Source: Polysphondylium violaceum
Taxonomy: Eukaryota > Evosea > Eumycetozoa > Dictyosteliales > Dictyosteliaceae
Length of the DNA: 25,253 bases
NCBI GenBank assembly: GCA_000277445.1
Contig: AJWJ01000339.1
Location: 1-25,253, forward strand
Direction: 5' to 3'
Shown: positions 1 to 10,100 of the stretch, one piece after another
Layout: every line of letters begins with the position of its first letter
Numbering within the stretch: position 1 is the stretch's first letter
Notes under the pieces: generated by a model
Database searches by the model: none
Told to the model about the DNA's origin: nothing
The model's input: only the letters and a program-made list of their open reading frames with translations
Translations under genes and position numbers: made by a program

Positions 1-62
1 AAAAAAAAAAAAAAAGAACAAAAATCAAATTATTTTCTATTTTCATTTATTGATATTTCTAG

Positions 63-242
63 GCAAACTTTATGATATCTAATTTTGAACTGATTTTTTC
101 ATACGTTAATATTGCTCTCGTTGGATTACTGATTGGAATGCATTCATATACTATGTGGATTAAAGAAAAAAAATTATTAATGATTTCAAATAATTTGGTG
201 AATGAATCTTTTTTTAGATTTATTGTTTTTACGAGTTATTGA
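63..242 (+). CDS. Possible 3' terminal exon of a membrane protein (partial)
   Basis: An open frame of 59 codons follows an intron-like acceptor (T-rich stretch, then TTTCTAG at 56-62) and ends in TGA at 240-242. The reading has ordinary codon usage and contains one hydrophobic segment of about 20 residues (roughly codons 10-32, IFSYVNIALVGLLIG core) followed by a basic KEKK stretch, as in a single membrane helix with a cytosolic tail. Its stop lies 23 bp from the stop of the convergent gene on the minus strand, which is normal tight packing for a dictyostelid genome. The rest of the gene would lie left of the window. I recognise no family. A chance ORF is possible; the acceptor and the hydrophobic pattern are the only support. 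Confidence 0.4.
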   Translation, partial: ANFMISNFELIFSYVNIALVGLLIGMHSYTMWIKEKKLLMISNNLVNESFFRFIVFTSY

Positions 243-265
243 TAAATTTAAAAATAAAAAGGGGA

Positions 266-1134
266 TTAAAATTTCATGGCATTTAAAACGTGGTCAAGAA
301 CTTTAGAGACTTGAATATCGGCGTTTCTCTTGTGGTGGTTGAATCCAATCTTTGGTTTAGATGAGCCGACAACATCGATACAGGCTTGTGGGAGTTGGAA
401 GTCGCTGTCGGATGGGACACCTACATTTAAGAAATTGATGGTACCGAAACCTGGGTTGGTTTGATCAGCGTTGGCCAAATAGGAAGAGACTAAAACACAG
501 TTGTCGAGATCAAATAAAACAGATTGTTTAAGATCTGCGCTATCACTTTCAACCTCATACAATTCAACAGCTATTGAAAATTCATTATTAAATTAGTAAT
601 ATGGAATTGATAGAATCTAAAAATATGAATACTTACGGAAAACACCAACAGTGTAAGTTCCAATATCTTGGATTACTGTTGGCCAACCTGATGGAATTGG
701 TGTAGTGGATGTGGCTTCATAACATTTACCATCAAAACCCATAAGATAAGAGGTTTGCTATAAATGATATTATGATCAGTATTTTCCTCCATTTATACCC
801 ATGAAAATAAACAACTTACATTGGCAGCAAAACTAAAAGTGAAACCACTGTAGGTTTTACCGTTTTCGGCATAGTATTCAAATACTGAAGAAGCTCTTTG
901 TCCAGCAAAATCAATATTAATGAGACCAGCTTTGAATTGTAAATTACAAGATTAGAATATGTCTAGATATCAAATTAAACCATTTATTAAAAACATACTT
1001 TCATAAGAACTTCCACCATTACCTAAGTTGAAGGATGTGGAGGTAAAAGTACTACGGAATCCACTTGGATTAGTACAAACAGCGCTAGCAAGAGCAACCA
1101 TAATCATTAAAAATGCTAAAGTTAAGAATTTCAT
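266..1134 (-). CDS. Secreted ependymin-like protein, four exons
   Basis: I read four exons on the minus strand: 999..1134, 820..929, 637..757 and 266..570. All introns have GT...AG ends with GTATGT or GTAAGT donors, and the phases agree across every junction. The product is 223 aa. It starts with a clear signal peptide (MKFLTLAFLMIMVALASA) and then a mature domain with four well-spaced cysteines (near the mature N-terminus, in GKCYEA, DNCVLV and QACIDV). Elements such as INIDFAGQRASSV, the YLMGFDGKCYE block and a GWPTV stretch resemble ependymin/MERP family proteins, which are small secreted calcium- and lipid-binding proteins with four conserved Cys. The gene structure is solid. The family call comes from pattern memory only; an unrelated dictyostelid secreted family is the alternative. 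It probably acts outside the cell or in the endolysosomal lumen. Confidence 0.75.
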
Positions 1135-1768
1135 TGTTGTTAAAGTGATAGTAGGATATCGAATATTTATTGAATATGTATTTGATGTTTTGAATTTAAT
1201 GCCTAACAATCTCTTTTTTGAAACCTATTTATATTGTTGCTTTCTTTTTTTTATCTTTAATACTAGAGATAGTTCTTAAAATCTAAAAAAATATCAATAC
1301 GTCATATAAAAGTAATCATACTTTAAACAAAAATCTATTTTTATTTTAACAAATTCGGAATACTCGAAAGAAAAACAAGATTTTGGCATTGGTAAGTTTT
1401 GGTTTATCAAGTTAAAATTAGTAAACAAAGGTTTTAAAGGTTTTATCAGAAAAAGATATTTACAATTGTAACCTTATTTTTATGTTGAAAAACACCATTT
1501 TATCATCAAAGAGTAAAAAGGATAATAAAAATCTAATAAACTATCTCATTAAATGCCTTCCAACAATGTAAAAAAAAAAAAAATTAAAAAAAACCTCCTG
1601 ATCAGATTGGAAATTTTCATTCAACTTTTTCTAAAACCTGTTTTGTCAAGATGAACTTTAAAAAAACATTTAATAACTAAGAAAAACCTCTTTTGTCAAG
1701 ATAGATATTTTTCTCTCTCTTGATCTATTTCGAATTACAGATCCATTAATGACGTAATTTAACTTTCA
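1135..1768. other. AT-rich intergenic region upstream of the ependymin-like gene
   Basis: This stretch holds the upstream region of the minus-strand secreted-protein gene, with poly(dA)/poly(dT) runs typical of dictyostelid promoters. I see no convincing gene. A short open stretch near 1350-1392 ends in a GTAAGT-like donor but is too short to support. A short direct repeat lies at 1633-1702 and is listed separately. Confidence 0.6.
1633..1702. repeat. Pair of 20-bp direct repeats, 50 bp period
   Basis: AAAACCTGTTTTGTCAAGAT at 1633-1652 recurs as AAAACCTCTTTTGTCAAGAT at 1683-1702, with 19 of 20 bases identical and a start-to-start distance of exactly 50. It lies in a non-coding stretch next to gene remnants. 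A related AAAAACCTC occurs near 1588. Origin and function are unknown; it may be an old tandem duplication or a piece of a dispersed repeat. Confidence 0.6.
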
Positions 1769-2018
1769 TCAAAAAAGATTTCTTAACTTTTTTTTTGTTA
1801 AGGTAACACGAGTAACAGTATCAGGTTTACCAATCACAGTATCAGCTTCACCGCTAACATCATTACTCCTTTTTTAACCCAACCAACACATTTTAATAAA
1901 CTAAACCATAAAATATATCAGATGAATTAATTGAAGCAAACATTGTAGCAATTTGAATGTGCTTATGGCCACATTGTCTTTTGCAGTTATAATGAACATA
2001 AACAATATGTCCTTGTCT
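1769..2018 (-). pseudogene. Frame-broken coding remnant, unknown family
   Basis: On the minus strand two coding-like stretches follow each other in different frames. The first (2018 down to 1893, 41 codons then TAA) includes VYVHYNCKRQCGHKHIQI, a Cys/His-rich motif, then FASINSSDIFYGL. The second continues in another frame below about 1900, reads through an in-frame TAA near 1880, and resumes with SNDVSGEADTVIGKPDTV up to a TGA at 1771-1769. Amino-acid content, including the Cys/His spacing C-x3-C-x2-H-x-H, looks like real protein rather than random AT-rich translation. A stop lies directly upstream of the first stretch. I infer the decayed 3' end of a gene. I do not recognise the family. Confidence 0.45.
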
Positions 2019-2022
2019 TTAG

Positions 2023-2698
2023 GATTTCAGTTTCTTTCACTTCCTTTTATATCACAATCGAAATTTCCCTTTCAAAATTTTAACCCAAACCAATGAATTA
2101 AATAATAGAGTTTTTGCCCTTTCAATAGAGATTCAAGATTTAAAAGAGGATCAAAATATTAGAAAAAGATAACTTAAATATGAAGGATTCAATTGCATGG
2201 TTATTGGAAAGAGATAAACAAAAAGATAAAGATATCAAATGGCTCCAACAAAAAATTAATGATATAGCTATGGGTAATGGCGAATATAGAAAGAGAGTGT
2301 ACAATAAACATAGCACCAAAAGCGAGCAAGAGAAAATATTCATTGCACTCACGTGTGCATCAGCAATGTCAAATTATTACCTCGAAGTTATATTAATGCC
2401 ACTTCTTCAAATAAAATATGGATCTGTAAAAAAACCATCATGTTTTATATGGAGAAAATTCAGAGATATATTCGATACAGATAATGAATTCAAAAGCTAT
2501 GCATCGACTAATCATGGGATTGACTTGGTTGAGGTTAGAAGATTAAAGAAAGATGTAGACTATGGAGAAGATGATATATCAATTGCTGATATACTGAAAG
2601 CGGTAGAAGATTACAAGGAGAGTTTACCATCGCACAAAGCTATAGTCGAAAGCCTTTTAGCTCAAGTTAAGGCTGATATTTTAGAAATAAATAAATAA
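2023..2698 (+). pseudogene. Coiled-coil dictyostelid protein gene with a one-base frame break
   Basis: The clean ORF starts at ATG 2180 and encodes 172 aa. Its first 40 residues are highly charged and heptad-like (LLERDKQKDKDIKWLQQKI), followed by a more globular part containing FIWRKFRDIF and an acidic and basic tail. Immediately upstream, in another frame, 2023-2169 reads as equally good protein (NFPFKILTQTNELNNRVFAL, then SIEIQDLKEDQNIRK) and stops at TAA 2170-2172. The two halves join into one continuous coiled coil if one A is ignored in the A5 run at about 2162-2166. The upstream half follows acceptor-like TTTAG at 2018-2022. So this is either a recently disabled gene, a base-call error, or a short gene starting at 2180 that merely abuts a remnant. 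No family recognised. Confidence 0.55.
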
Positions 2699-2771
2699 AG
2701 AAATATATTACACATTTAAAATCAAATGTTAAGAACATCTAATTACTACTGTTACATAAACTATATTTCAG

Positions 2772-2894
2772 GATAAAGAACAACCCAGCCATGTTATCGT
2801 TGATGTCATGACCAAATTTGAATTCCTCAATACCAAACATGTTTACAAGTGTACCACACAGAAGATCTCCATTAAAAAGACTGATTTGAGATAA
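2772..2894 (+). pseudogene. Orphan exon-like fragment of 40 codons
   Basis: After a TATATTTCAG acceptor-like sequence ending at 2771, an open frame of 40 codons runs to TAA at 2892-2894. It reads DKEQPSHVIVDVMTKFEF and then a Cys/Lys-rich stretch ending KISIKKTDLR, which looks like genuine protein. It lies 73 bp downstream of the coiled-coil ORF. Joining it to that ORF through a GTTAAG donor at 2665 would keep frame, but that donor is weak. It is probably a terminal exon left from a decayed gene. No family recognised. Confidence 0.35.
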
Positions 2895-2918
2895 ACAAAG
2901 TTCAGCTTTTGCAAATAC

Positions 2919-3068
2919 TCAAGATTTCAGACATTGTCTTTGACCAAAAGCATCGTCTTGTGTGTACATTGCATTCTGTATGTATACTTTATCATTCAAC
3001 GATATCAGAGGGAGTTTGTTGATGATATCTAAATATCTAAATTTAATATGTAACCACAAATTTTTCAT
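2919..3068 (-). pseudogene. Short remnant resembling the N-terminus of a dictyostelid repeat-protein family
   Basis: On the minus strand an ORF from ATG 3068 to the stop at 2919 encodes 49 aa beginning MKNLWLHIKFRYLDIINKL and containing LISLNDKVYIQNAM. This pattern (Met, aromatic-rich start, then I-x-x-K-L-P/hydrophobic) recalls the N-terminal block of large dictyostelid ankyrin/F-box-like families, from memory only. The frame is open a further 27 codons upstream. No downstream continuation is visible, so I treat it as a truncated copy. Confidence 0.3.
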
Positions 3069-3403
3069 TATTTTTATTCCAATACTATAGTTTGTTGGAT
3101 TCTTATCAAAAACGAAAACACAGGCGTTTGATTGAAAACCCATTCCCAATTGATTTCATAAAAAAAAAAATAAAAAAAAAAAATCAAATAATAAAAAAAT
3201 GGGTATTGCAAAATGAAAAAAAAAATCTTAATCTTATAGTTTTATATAGGGAGTTATCCAGAGGATTAAAATAGCAGTGTGTGTATTATAACTAAACTAA
3301 CTTTATTTGTATGTATACTCGCATAAATGAAGTGTGTGTATATATTTGGGTTTGTTTGGGTGTGGTGTTGATACTAAAATACCCACCCACTCTCTTCTGT
3401 AGT

Positions 3404-3452
3404 GGGGGGGGGGGGTGAGTGTGAGTGTGAGTGTGAGTGAGTGTGTCTGTGA
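3404..3452. repeat. G12 tract followed by GTGAGT hexamer microsatellite
   Basis: A run of 12 G at 3404-3415 runs directly into several copies of GTGAGT/GTGTGA up to about 3452. A G-run of this length is striking in a genome this AT-rich. The strand is G/T-only over about 45 bases apart from the A in each hexamer. It is preceded by ACCCACCCACT at 3381-3391, which could pair with part of it. Confidence 0.85.
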
Positions 3453-3995
3453 ATGATGGATCAAATAAATCTTTACACTTTTTATCAATATCTCATTTAT
3501 ACATACACACTATCTCGCAGTATTATAGTAGTATTCCTACCTTTTTTCCACCCAAACACCCCCCAATTCAATTGTGTATAATATATTGGCACTGTTTATA
3601 ATCATAACACACAACAACAATAACAACATCACCCTACCCTTTATTCTATTTACTCATAAACTAATATTCACCATCATAACGTTTATTTAGGTATTATAAA
3701 TAATAGGTAGTCGTAGTATAATATAATAATATAATAATAATAACAATTAAATAATAATTAACAATAGCTACTACTGCCCACAAAACAACAACAGCAATAT
3801 TATTATATCTCATTAGTAATAACAACATACACAATACAATATAACTCTATATATTCATTGTTGGAATTTTAATCATCATCATCATCAAAAAAGTAGTGTA
3901 GTGTAGAGTATAACTGTCTCTCTCTTCTCTATTGTCCACATATTTGTGTTTGGTATACTTACTTTGTATTTATTATATTTATTTACTTTTAGAGG

Positions 3996-4076
3996 AATCA
4001 ATCAATCAATCAATACTCACTCTTCCACTTGTTTCTTATTCATTGAAGCGAACGCACGCACGCAGCAAGCAAGCAA
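3996..4076. repeat. Tetranucleotide microsatellites in the DOCK 5' leader
   Basis: (AATC) repeated more than four times at 3996-4014, then (ACGC)3 at 4052-4063 and (GCAA)3 at 4065-4076. The last ends 25 bases before the start codon, so these repeats probably lie within the 5' UTR. Confidence 0.75.
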
Positions 4077-4101
4077 CAGTAATTAGTATCTATAGAGTGT
4101 G

Positions 4102-7100
4102 ATGATGGAGGGAAAAAAGATATCAACATTTATAAAGAGTCGTAAATCTACCAGTGGACAATCTAGTCATAATCTCAGAGATACACCACCCAATTTACCC
4201 TCATCATCATCGTCGGCGTCATTGATTAGCTCAGCATCAAGTAATAACTTATTAGATGGTAACAATAATAGTACATTCAAACAACAACCAGGTACAGAGG
4301 ATTACTATAAACGAAACACAAGACAAATACCAAGTATACTATTAGAAGATGAAATTGAAAAAGACGATGACTATCCCTTTGATTTTGAAAAGTATTATTA
4401 CGAATCCAAAGAAATCAATAGAGAAGTCTCTAGAGAACTAGTCGTTATTCCCGATGATTCAGTTCAAAATCAAATTGAAAAGATTACAAAAGAGAATAGA
4501 ATCAATACAAATCCAATTGTAATTATTAGTCGTCGTAGTAATAGTGTAGTTATAGGATAGATAGAGAGAGAGATATTAATATAAATAATAACAATACAGG
4601 ATTATATAGAGAAAAAGAATCTTCATACAGATGATTGTATACAATTTTATTCATCAAACTCTTGGAAAGCAATCAAATCATTCAACTATACAAAGGATGA
4701 GAATCCAGGAACAATCGTTGGAACCATTTCAGAGGAAAGAATGGAGTTTAAAACAGATCCTATTATTAATAGTAACATTCCATTGGGTATATCAACACCA
4801 GCATCTAAGCAATCTGAATTGAATAACAGTGGCAATGGTACAGGTAACAACAATGCTAAGGAAGTAAACTATCTATTACAACAGCATCAATATCAACAAC
4901 AAAACACAATCAAAACAAACGATGCCGATGAGTTGCATCTTCAGTATCTCGAAAGACAGTTGAGAAAGGATAAACAACAACAGCCACAGCAGGAAAAGAG
5001 CATGTTGTCGTACTTTACTCTTTCAGAGCCACCGCTCTCTTTTCCCGATCCCAGTGTGTTTCAAAAAGAGAAAAAGAGAATCATCGAGATCACTGCCAAG
5101 GACTTGTCGTTCAAGTTTTGGGAAAAGGAGGAAGAGACAGAGCCCTTGTTTGTCAGTATGTATTTATACGACATTCAGAAAAAGACACGACTCTCAGAGA
5201 CGTTTCACTTTGACTTTAACAATGACAAGACACTAAGGCTGCTGGGCAACCATGCCAAGAGTGGCGATCAAATTAATTTGACAAAGAAGGCGATATTTTA
5301 TGTCAACTCGCGATCAAGCGCCGACTTGGACAACATTTACTTGATTGTCAAGATTGAAAAGGTCTTGATGGGCGACCTCGAGGATCACAGCGAGCCCTAT
5401 ATAAAGATGAATTTAAAGGAGAAGGAGAAGGATAAGTTCAAGGACCACATTCGCTCGAGCGCCTCGCGTCTGGGCGCCTACCGTCAGCCTTTTTGCTGGG
5501 GTTGCATACCAGTGTTTGAAGAGGGTGTTGGCGAAGACACGGTCATCCGTCCACTCTACAGACACCGTGCAGAGATGACAGATACACAGCTGCTCGACTC
5601 GACCCTGTCAGAGGGCTCCAAGAGCGCATCGACAAAGAAGCTCAAGGTCATCCCGGGATCGTGCACCATAGACATTCGAGAAATTACCAAGTTGCCTAAC
5701 AGAGAGGACGCAACCAAGCACGTGTACAACAGTTCGTTGGTTCCCTTGTCATTCAACACGACAGCCGCCCCCGCAGCCGGCTCAGAGTCGCCGGGCGACG
5801 TGTCGCTGTCCAGTTCGTTGGTCTCGACACCCGACCCCCTCTCACCTATCCTCTCGTCTCCACCCCTCAGCTCGCAAACCTCGTCGCAACAGACCCTCCC
5901 CAAGCTCGTGCACCCCGGACAAGTGCCCAGCGGAGTCAATACCGACAACATCTACAAAGAGTGCCAAGAGTTTATCACCAGCTCCAAGTTTGACATCAAC
6001 ACCGAGTTTGTCAACAACCTCTATATCTATCCCGAGTTGGTCAATCTCTCGAATCGTAGCGGCTCGGTGGCCGCCAGAAACATCACGTGCAAGGTGCAGC
6101 TCATGGAATGCGACGACAACGTCAATTTCGACGGCATCAAGTCTATCTATGGCAAGAGTCGTTCCGAAGCCTTTGTCACCAAAGCCTACACCTCGGTCAC
6201 CTACCACTCCAAGTCGCCCACCTTTAACGACGAGATCAAGATCCGTCTGCCCCTCACCCTGTCGCCCAACCTCAACATCCTCTTCACATTCTACCACATC
6301 ACATGCCAGAAAACCGATAAAGAGAACCAATTTGACGCCCCTGTCGGCCACGCCGTGCTCCCATTGATGCAAAATGGAAAGCTCCTTGGCGACGAGACAT
6401 TCAATCTCCCCGTGGGCTACGAGTTTCCACCCCGATACATGAAGCGTGAGACAGAGAACCTCATTCGTTACATTGACAACAAGAAGCCCATCTTCCAAGT
6501 ACGTTCCAAGCTTGTCTCCTCGATCTACAGTACCGATGACAACTTGAATCAATTCTTTAACTGTGTGTCAAACTTTAATCTCAATAGTCCTGCATCTCCT
6601 GTAAACAATAACAATAACAACAACAACAACAACACTACCACTGCCGCCACAACATCACCCAACACTTCCAATCCTGATCTATCAACTCTGGCCTCACCAC
6701 CAACGTTGATTGACAACGGCAATGTGACAGTTGCCCAAATGATAAAGAGTATCAAGCAATTGCCTCAATGTAAAATAGATTGTATTATCCAGTTCTTGCC
6801 CATCATCATGAATCAACTGTTCAGGTTAATGACAAGTCCTGCGCACTCGTCAGAACTCTGCATGGTCACCTTTACCACCATTGGCGAGATACTGGCCGTT
6901 GTCAATGACGTGTCGTCCAACATCTTTGACAGATACGCCAAGTATGTGTTTACCAACACACCCAACTCTGAGTTGCCCGTATACGAGGTGCTCATCAAGA
7001 CATGGCTCGAGTTGATGCGATTCCAAGAGCAAAACTCTGAAAACATTCTTAGATTCTCTCGATTCTTTTTCTCTCTGATTTACAAGTCGATGGCCTTGTC

Positions 7101-10100
7101 GCTGATTGAAAGAAACAAGAGAGAGGAAAATAAGACCCGTCGAGGCAGATTTGTGGGCATCAGACCCCAGCTGGCCAAACTCGTCGCCATCCTCAGATGG
7201 GAGTCGGCCGTCAGAGCCAAACATACATTCAAGTTGGCCAAAGAGTTGATTCGTTCGTTGGCTATGTTTATCTCCAATCTCCTCAGTATCGCCGATCGTG
7301 GCTATGTGTTTAGAATCGTGGAGAAGGCTGTCGTAGACTTTGACCAAAACCTGTCGACAATCCAACAGCAGCCATTGCCCACCCAACAGAACCAACAGCA
7401 TCAAGGCGAGAATGAAACCGAGTTGTATGAACTCAAGTTTGAGTTTCTTCGTATCATTTGCCAAAACGACTACTTTGTGCAACTTAATATCCCGCTACCA
7501 TTCCGCGTGGACACGACATTAAAGTTGCAGCAGATACTCAGCATCTCCAAACACTTTTTATCAGAGCTGCTCATGAACAACATTGCGTCAGGGTTGTCGA
7601 GCAAGATCGCGTTGGTGAGAATGGATGCCGCCAACTCGTTGCGTGATACATTGATCCGCATTGAAATGGATACCAGATGGCAAGACGTGACAAACAAGCA
7701 GAGAATCGTCGGTGTCTTTTCTAACTACTTGTCGATCGTGATCAACAATTGGGACAATATCAAGGACGACTCGTTTATCATGAAGAGAAATATATTGATC
7801 TCCTTTGTGTATCTCTTGAAGCACGTCCATCCAAATCTTATCCGTATGTGCTGGAAAGAAGAAACCAAGGCCAAACACCTCATCCTCTTTGAGATCCTGA
7901 CCGTGTGCTCGGATCTCTTTGAGTTTGTGGGCAAAGAGATCTTGATTGAAAAGGTCGAGTCGAGCACCTCGTTGAGAACGTCGACAGCCAAATCGATCTT
8001 GGAGGACTTTTACTCTAACTCGAGAGGCTCGCCCTATGGTAGCAAGAAATTATACAATCGTTCGCTCAGAGAAAAGAGGGTCGATGCCAGAAAGAGTATC
8101 TTGGACAGCTACAACACTGTTGGCGGCAGTGGCAGCGGCACCGGCAGTGGATTCGTGCCATCGTCATCGTCGACCAATGTCCCCGGCTCACCCACCGTCA
8201 CGTCTGTCAATGGCAGCGGTGGCAGCAGCGCCAGTGGCACTCCCACCGGCACAGGCACCATCTCTTCCTCGGGCAGCGGCATCCACTCGCATTACGGCAC
8301 ATTGAGAAACGAAAAGAGAATGAAGGGAACCTTGGCACAAAACAAGATCAATCTATCAGACTATGACGACCGTTTGGAAAGCCATCTCAGCTATGAGGTC
8401 GGATCAGTGATTCTCGACATTGCCGACGAGTTTATGTACGAGTATGAACGTGATCTCAAAAACTCGCATTCCTTTGACGTGTTGGAAAAGATCTTTAATA
8501 TCCTCAACTCGCTCTTGAAAAAGAACCAACCTGTGCTCCTGATCCCCAAACTCTATGCCACACTCAGACAGTTTATATTTAAGTTCCCCAAGACTATCTT
8601 TGAAAACAACAATGTGTTTTGTCTCGAGCTCTGCAATGCTGCCATCCGTCACTGTAACTCTGTCAACCATGTCACCAGAGAAGAGGCCGCCGCATTCACC
8701 TATATCCTCTTTAGAAAGAACTTTGAGCAAAGCAGAAGTACCGTCAAGAACTTTGTGAGAACCAAGACCCAAATCACCATTGGTCTCTCAACCATTGTCA
8801 AGACCATCAAGGAAGACTATTACCTCAAGAAGTCGCTCGACTCTATCAACACATACGCAGCCATCCAAGCCGACAAGTTGGGCATAAAGTCCTTTTCCAA
8901 GCAAATCGAAGACCTCACCAAACGTTTGCATACCTTTGTCATTGATAACATAAAGATCAACAACCACAGAGACGATCCCGAAATGGTCGCCGATCTCTAT
9001 CACAGAATTGCTGACAACAACAAGAGTAACGCAGAGACTCGTATTTGCTGGCTCCAAGGCCTCGCAGATTTCCACCGTACCCAGGAAAACTATGTCGAAG
9101 CCGCCGAATGCTATTTACACATGTCTGCGCTGGTGTCAGAGTACCTGACCCTCATCCAAAAGCCCATTCCCACCATCAGCGGCTCCTCCTCCTTTTTGAG
9201 TATCAACAAAAACTCTTTGGAAGAGAGTCACTCGTATATTGAGCGTGAGGAAGATGGCTCTGACGGCCAATCATTTACCATCGAGTTCTTTATGAAACTC
9301 GTGCAAGACGCCATCGGTCTCCTCAAAGAAGCCGACCACTATGAAGTCGCCAATCTTGTCTACAAACAAATCCTCATTCCCGTGCACGAACACAACCTCA
9401 ACTATGAAGAGCTGGCTCGTTCCCATGGCGACCTTCAAGACATTTTCAAGAGAATCGTCGAGTGCTACAAAACTCAGTCCAGAATGCTGGGTTCCTACTA
9501 TAGAGTCGGTCTTTATGGCAAGCCTTTTGAAGAGTTTTCCGGCAAAGAATTTATCTACAAGGAGCCCAAGATCACCAGACTCGTCGAAATCAAAGATCGT
9601 CTCAGAACCCTCTACTCCAAGAAACTTGGTGTCTCGGAGGACTCAATCACCATTATTGAAGGCTCCCAAATCGACGTCTCTACCATTGTCGGCCAAAATC
9701 AAGATAAATGCTATCTCCAGATCACATCGGTCAATCCATACTTTGGCGTCGACGAGGTGTCGTCCAGAAGAACTGTGTTTGACAAGAATGTCAATTTGAA
9801 TAGATTTATCTTTGAGACCCCATTCACCGAGAATGGTGCTGGCCGTGGCTCATCAGTGGCCGATCAGTACAAGAGAAAGACCATTCTCACCGTCTCACAT
9901 TACTTTCCCTACACCAAAAAGAGAATCCAAGTGTGCTCCAAACAAGAGATCATTCTCTCTCCCATCGAGAGCAGCATAGAGACCATTGACCAAAGAAGTG
10001 AACAAATCATGAATGAAGTCAGAGCCCAAACTCCTAATCCAAAGACACTGCAACAAATCCTTCAAGGTACACTCAGACTCCAAGTCAACAGTGGTCCACA

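Larger units (their letters stand above)
3150..4101. other. Non-coding leader/promoter region of the DOCK gene
   Basis: About 950 bases without a supportable gene. It is AT-rich, with A- and T-tracts, CAA/ATA triplet runs, and CA/TG-rich blocks. Two microsatellite blocks (3404-3452 and 3996-4076) are listed separately. The 100 or so bases before ATG 4102 most likely form the 5' UTR. There is no canonical TATA position I can fix, since TATA-like strings are everywhere. Confidence 0.6.

Noticed and set aside
736-743. ACCCATAA, resembling the dictyostelid upstream element of small RNA genes
   Set aside because: It lies inside exon 3 of the ependymin-like gene and no small RNA gene follows.
2665-2771. 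Splicing of the coiled-coil ORF (ending CTCAA) to the fragment at 2772 through a GTTAAG donor
   Set aside because: Phase fits, but the donor is weak for this genome and the ORF has its own natural stop at 2698; left as separate pieces.
5842-6552. 236-codon open frame on the minus strand inside the DOCK gene
   Set aside because: It mirrors the C-rich third positions of the DOCK codons. The sense frame has clear DHR-1 motifs, and the antisense product is low-complexity Val/Gly/Asp-rich with no recognisable fold.
7588-8305. Other antisense or out-of-frame ORFs over DOCK (for example 7588-7878 minus, 8036-8305 plus)
   Set aside because: All are shadows of the long DOCK frame; no start context, splice sites or family resemblance.
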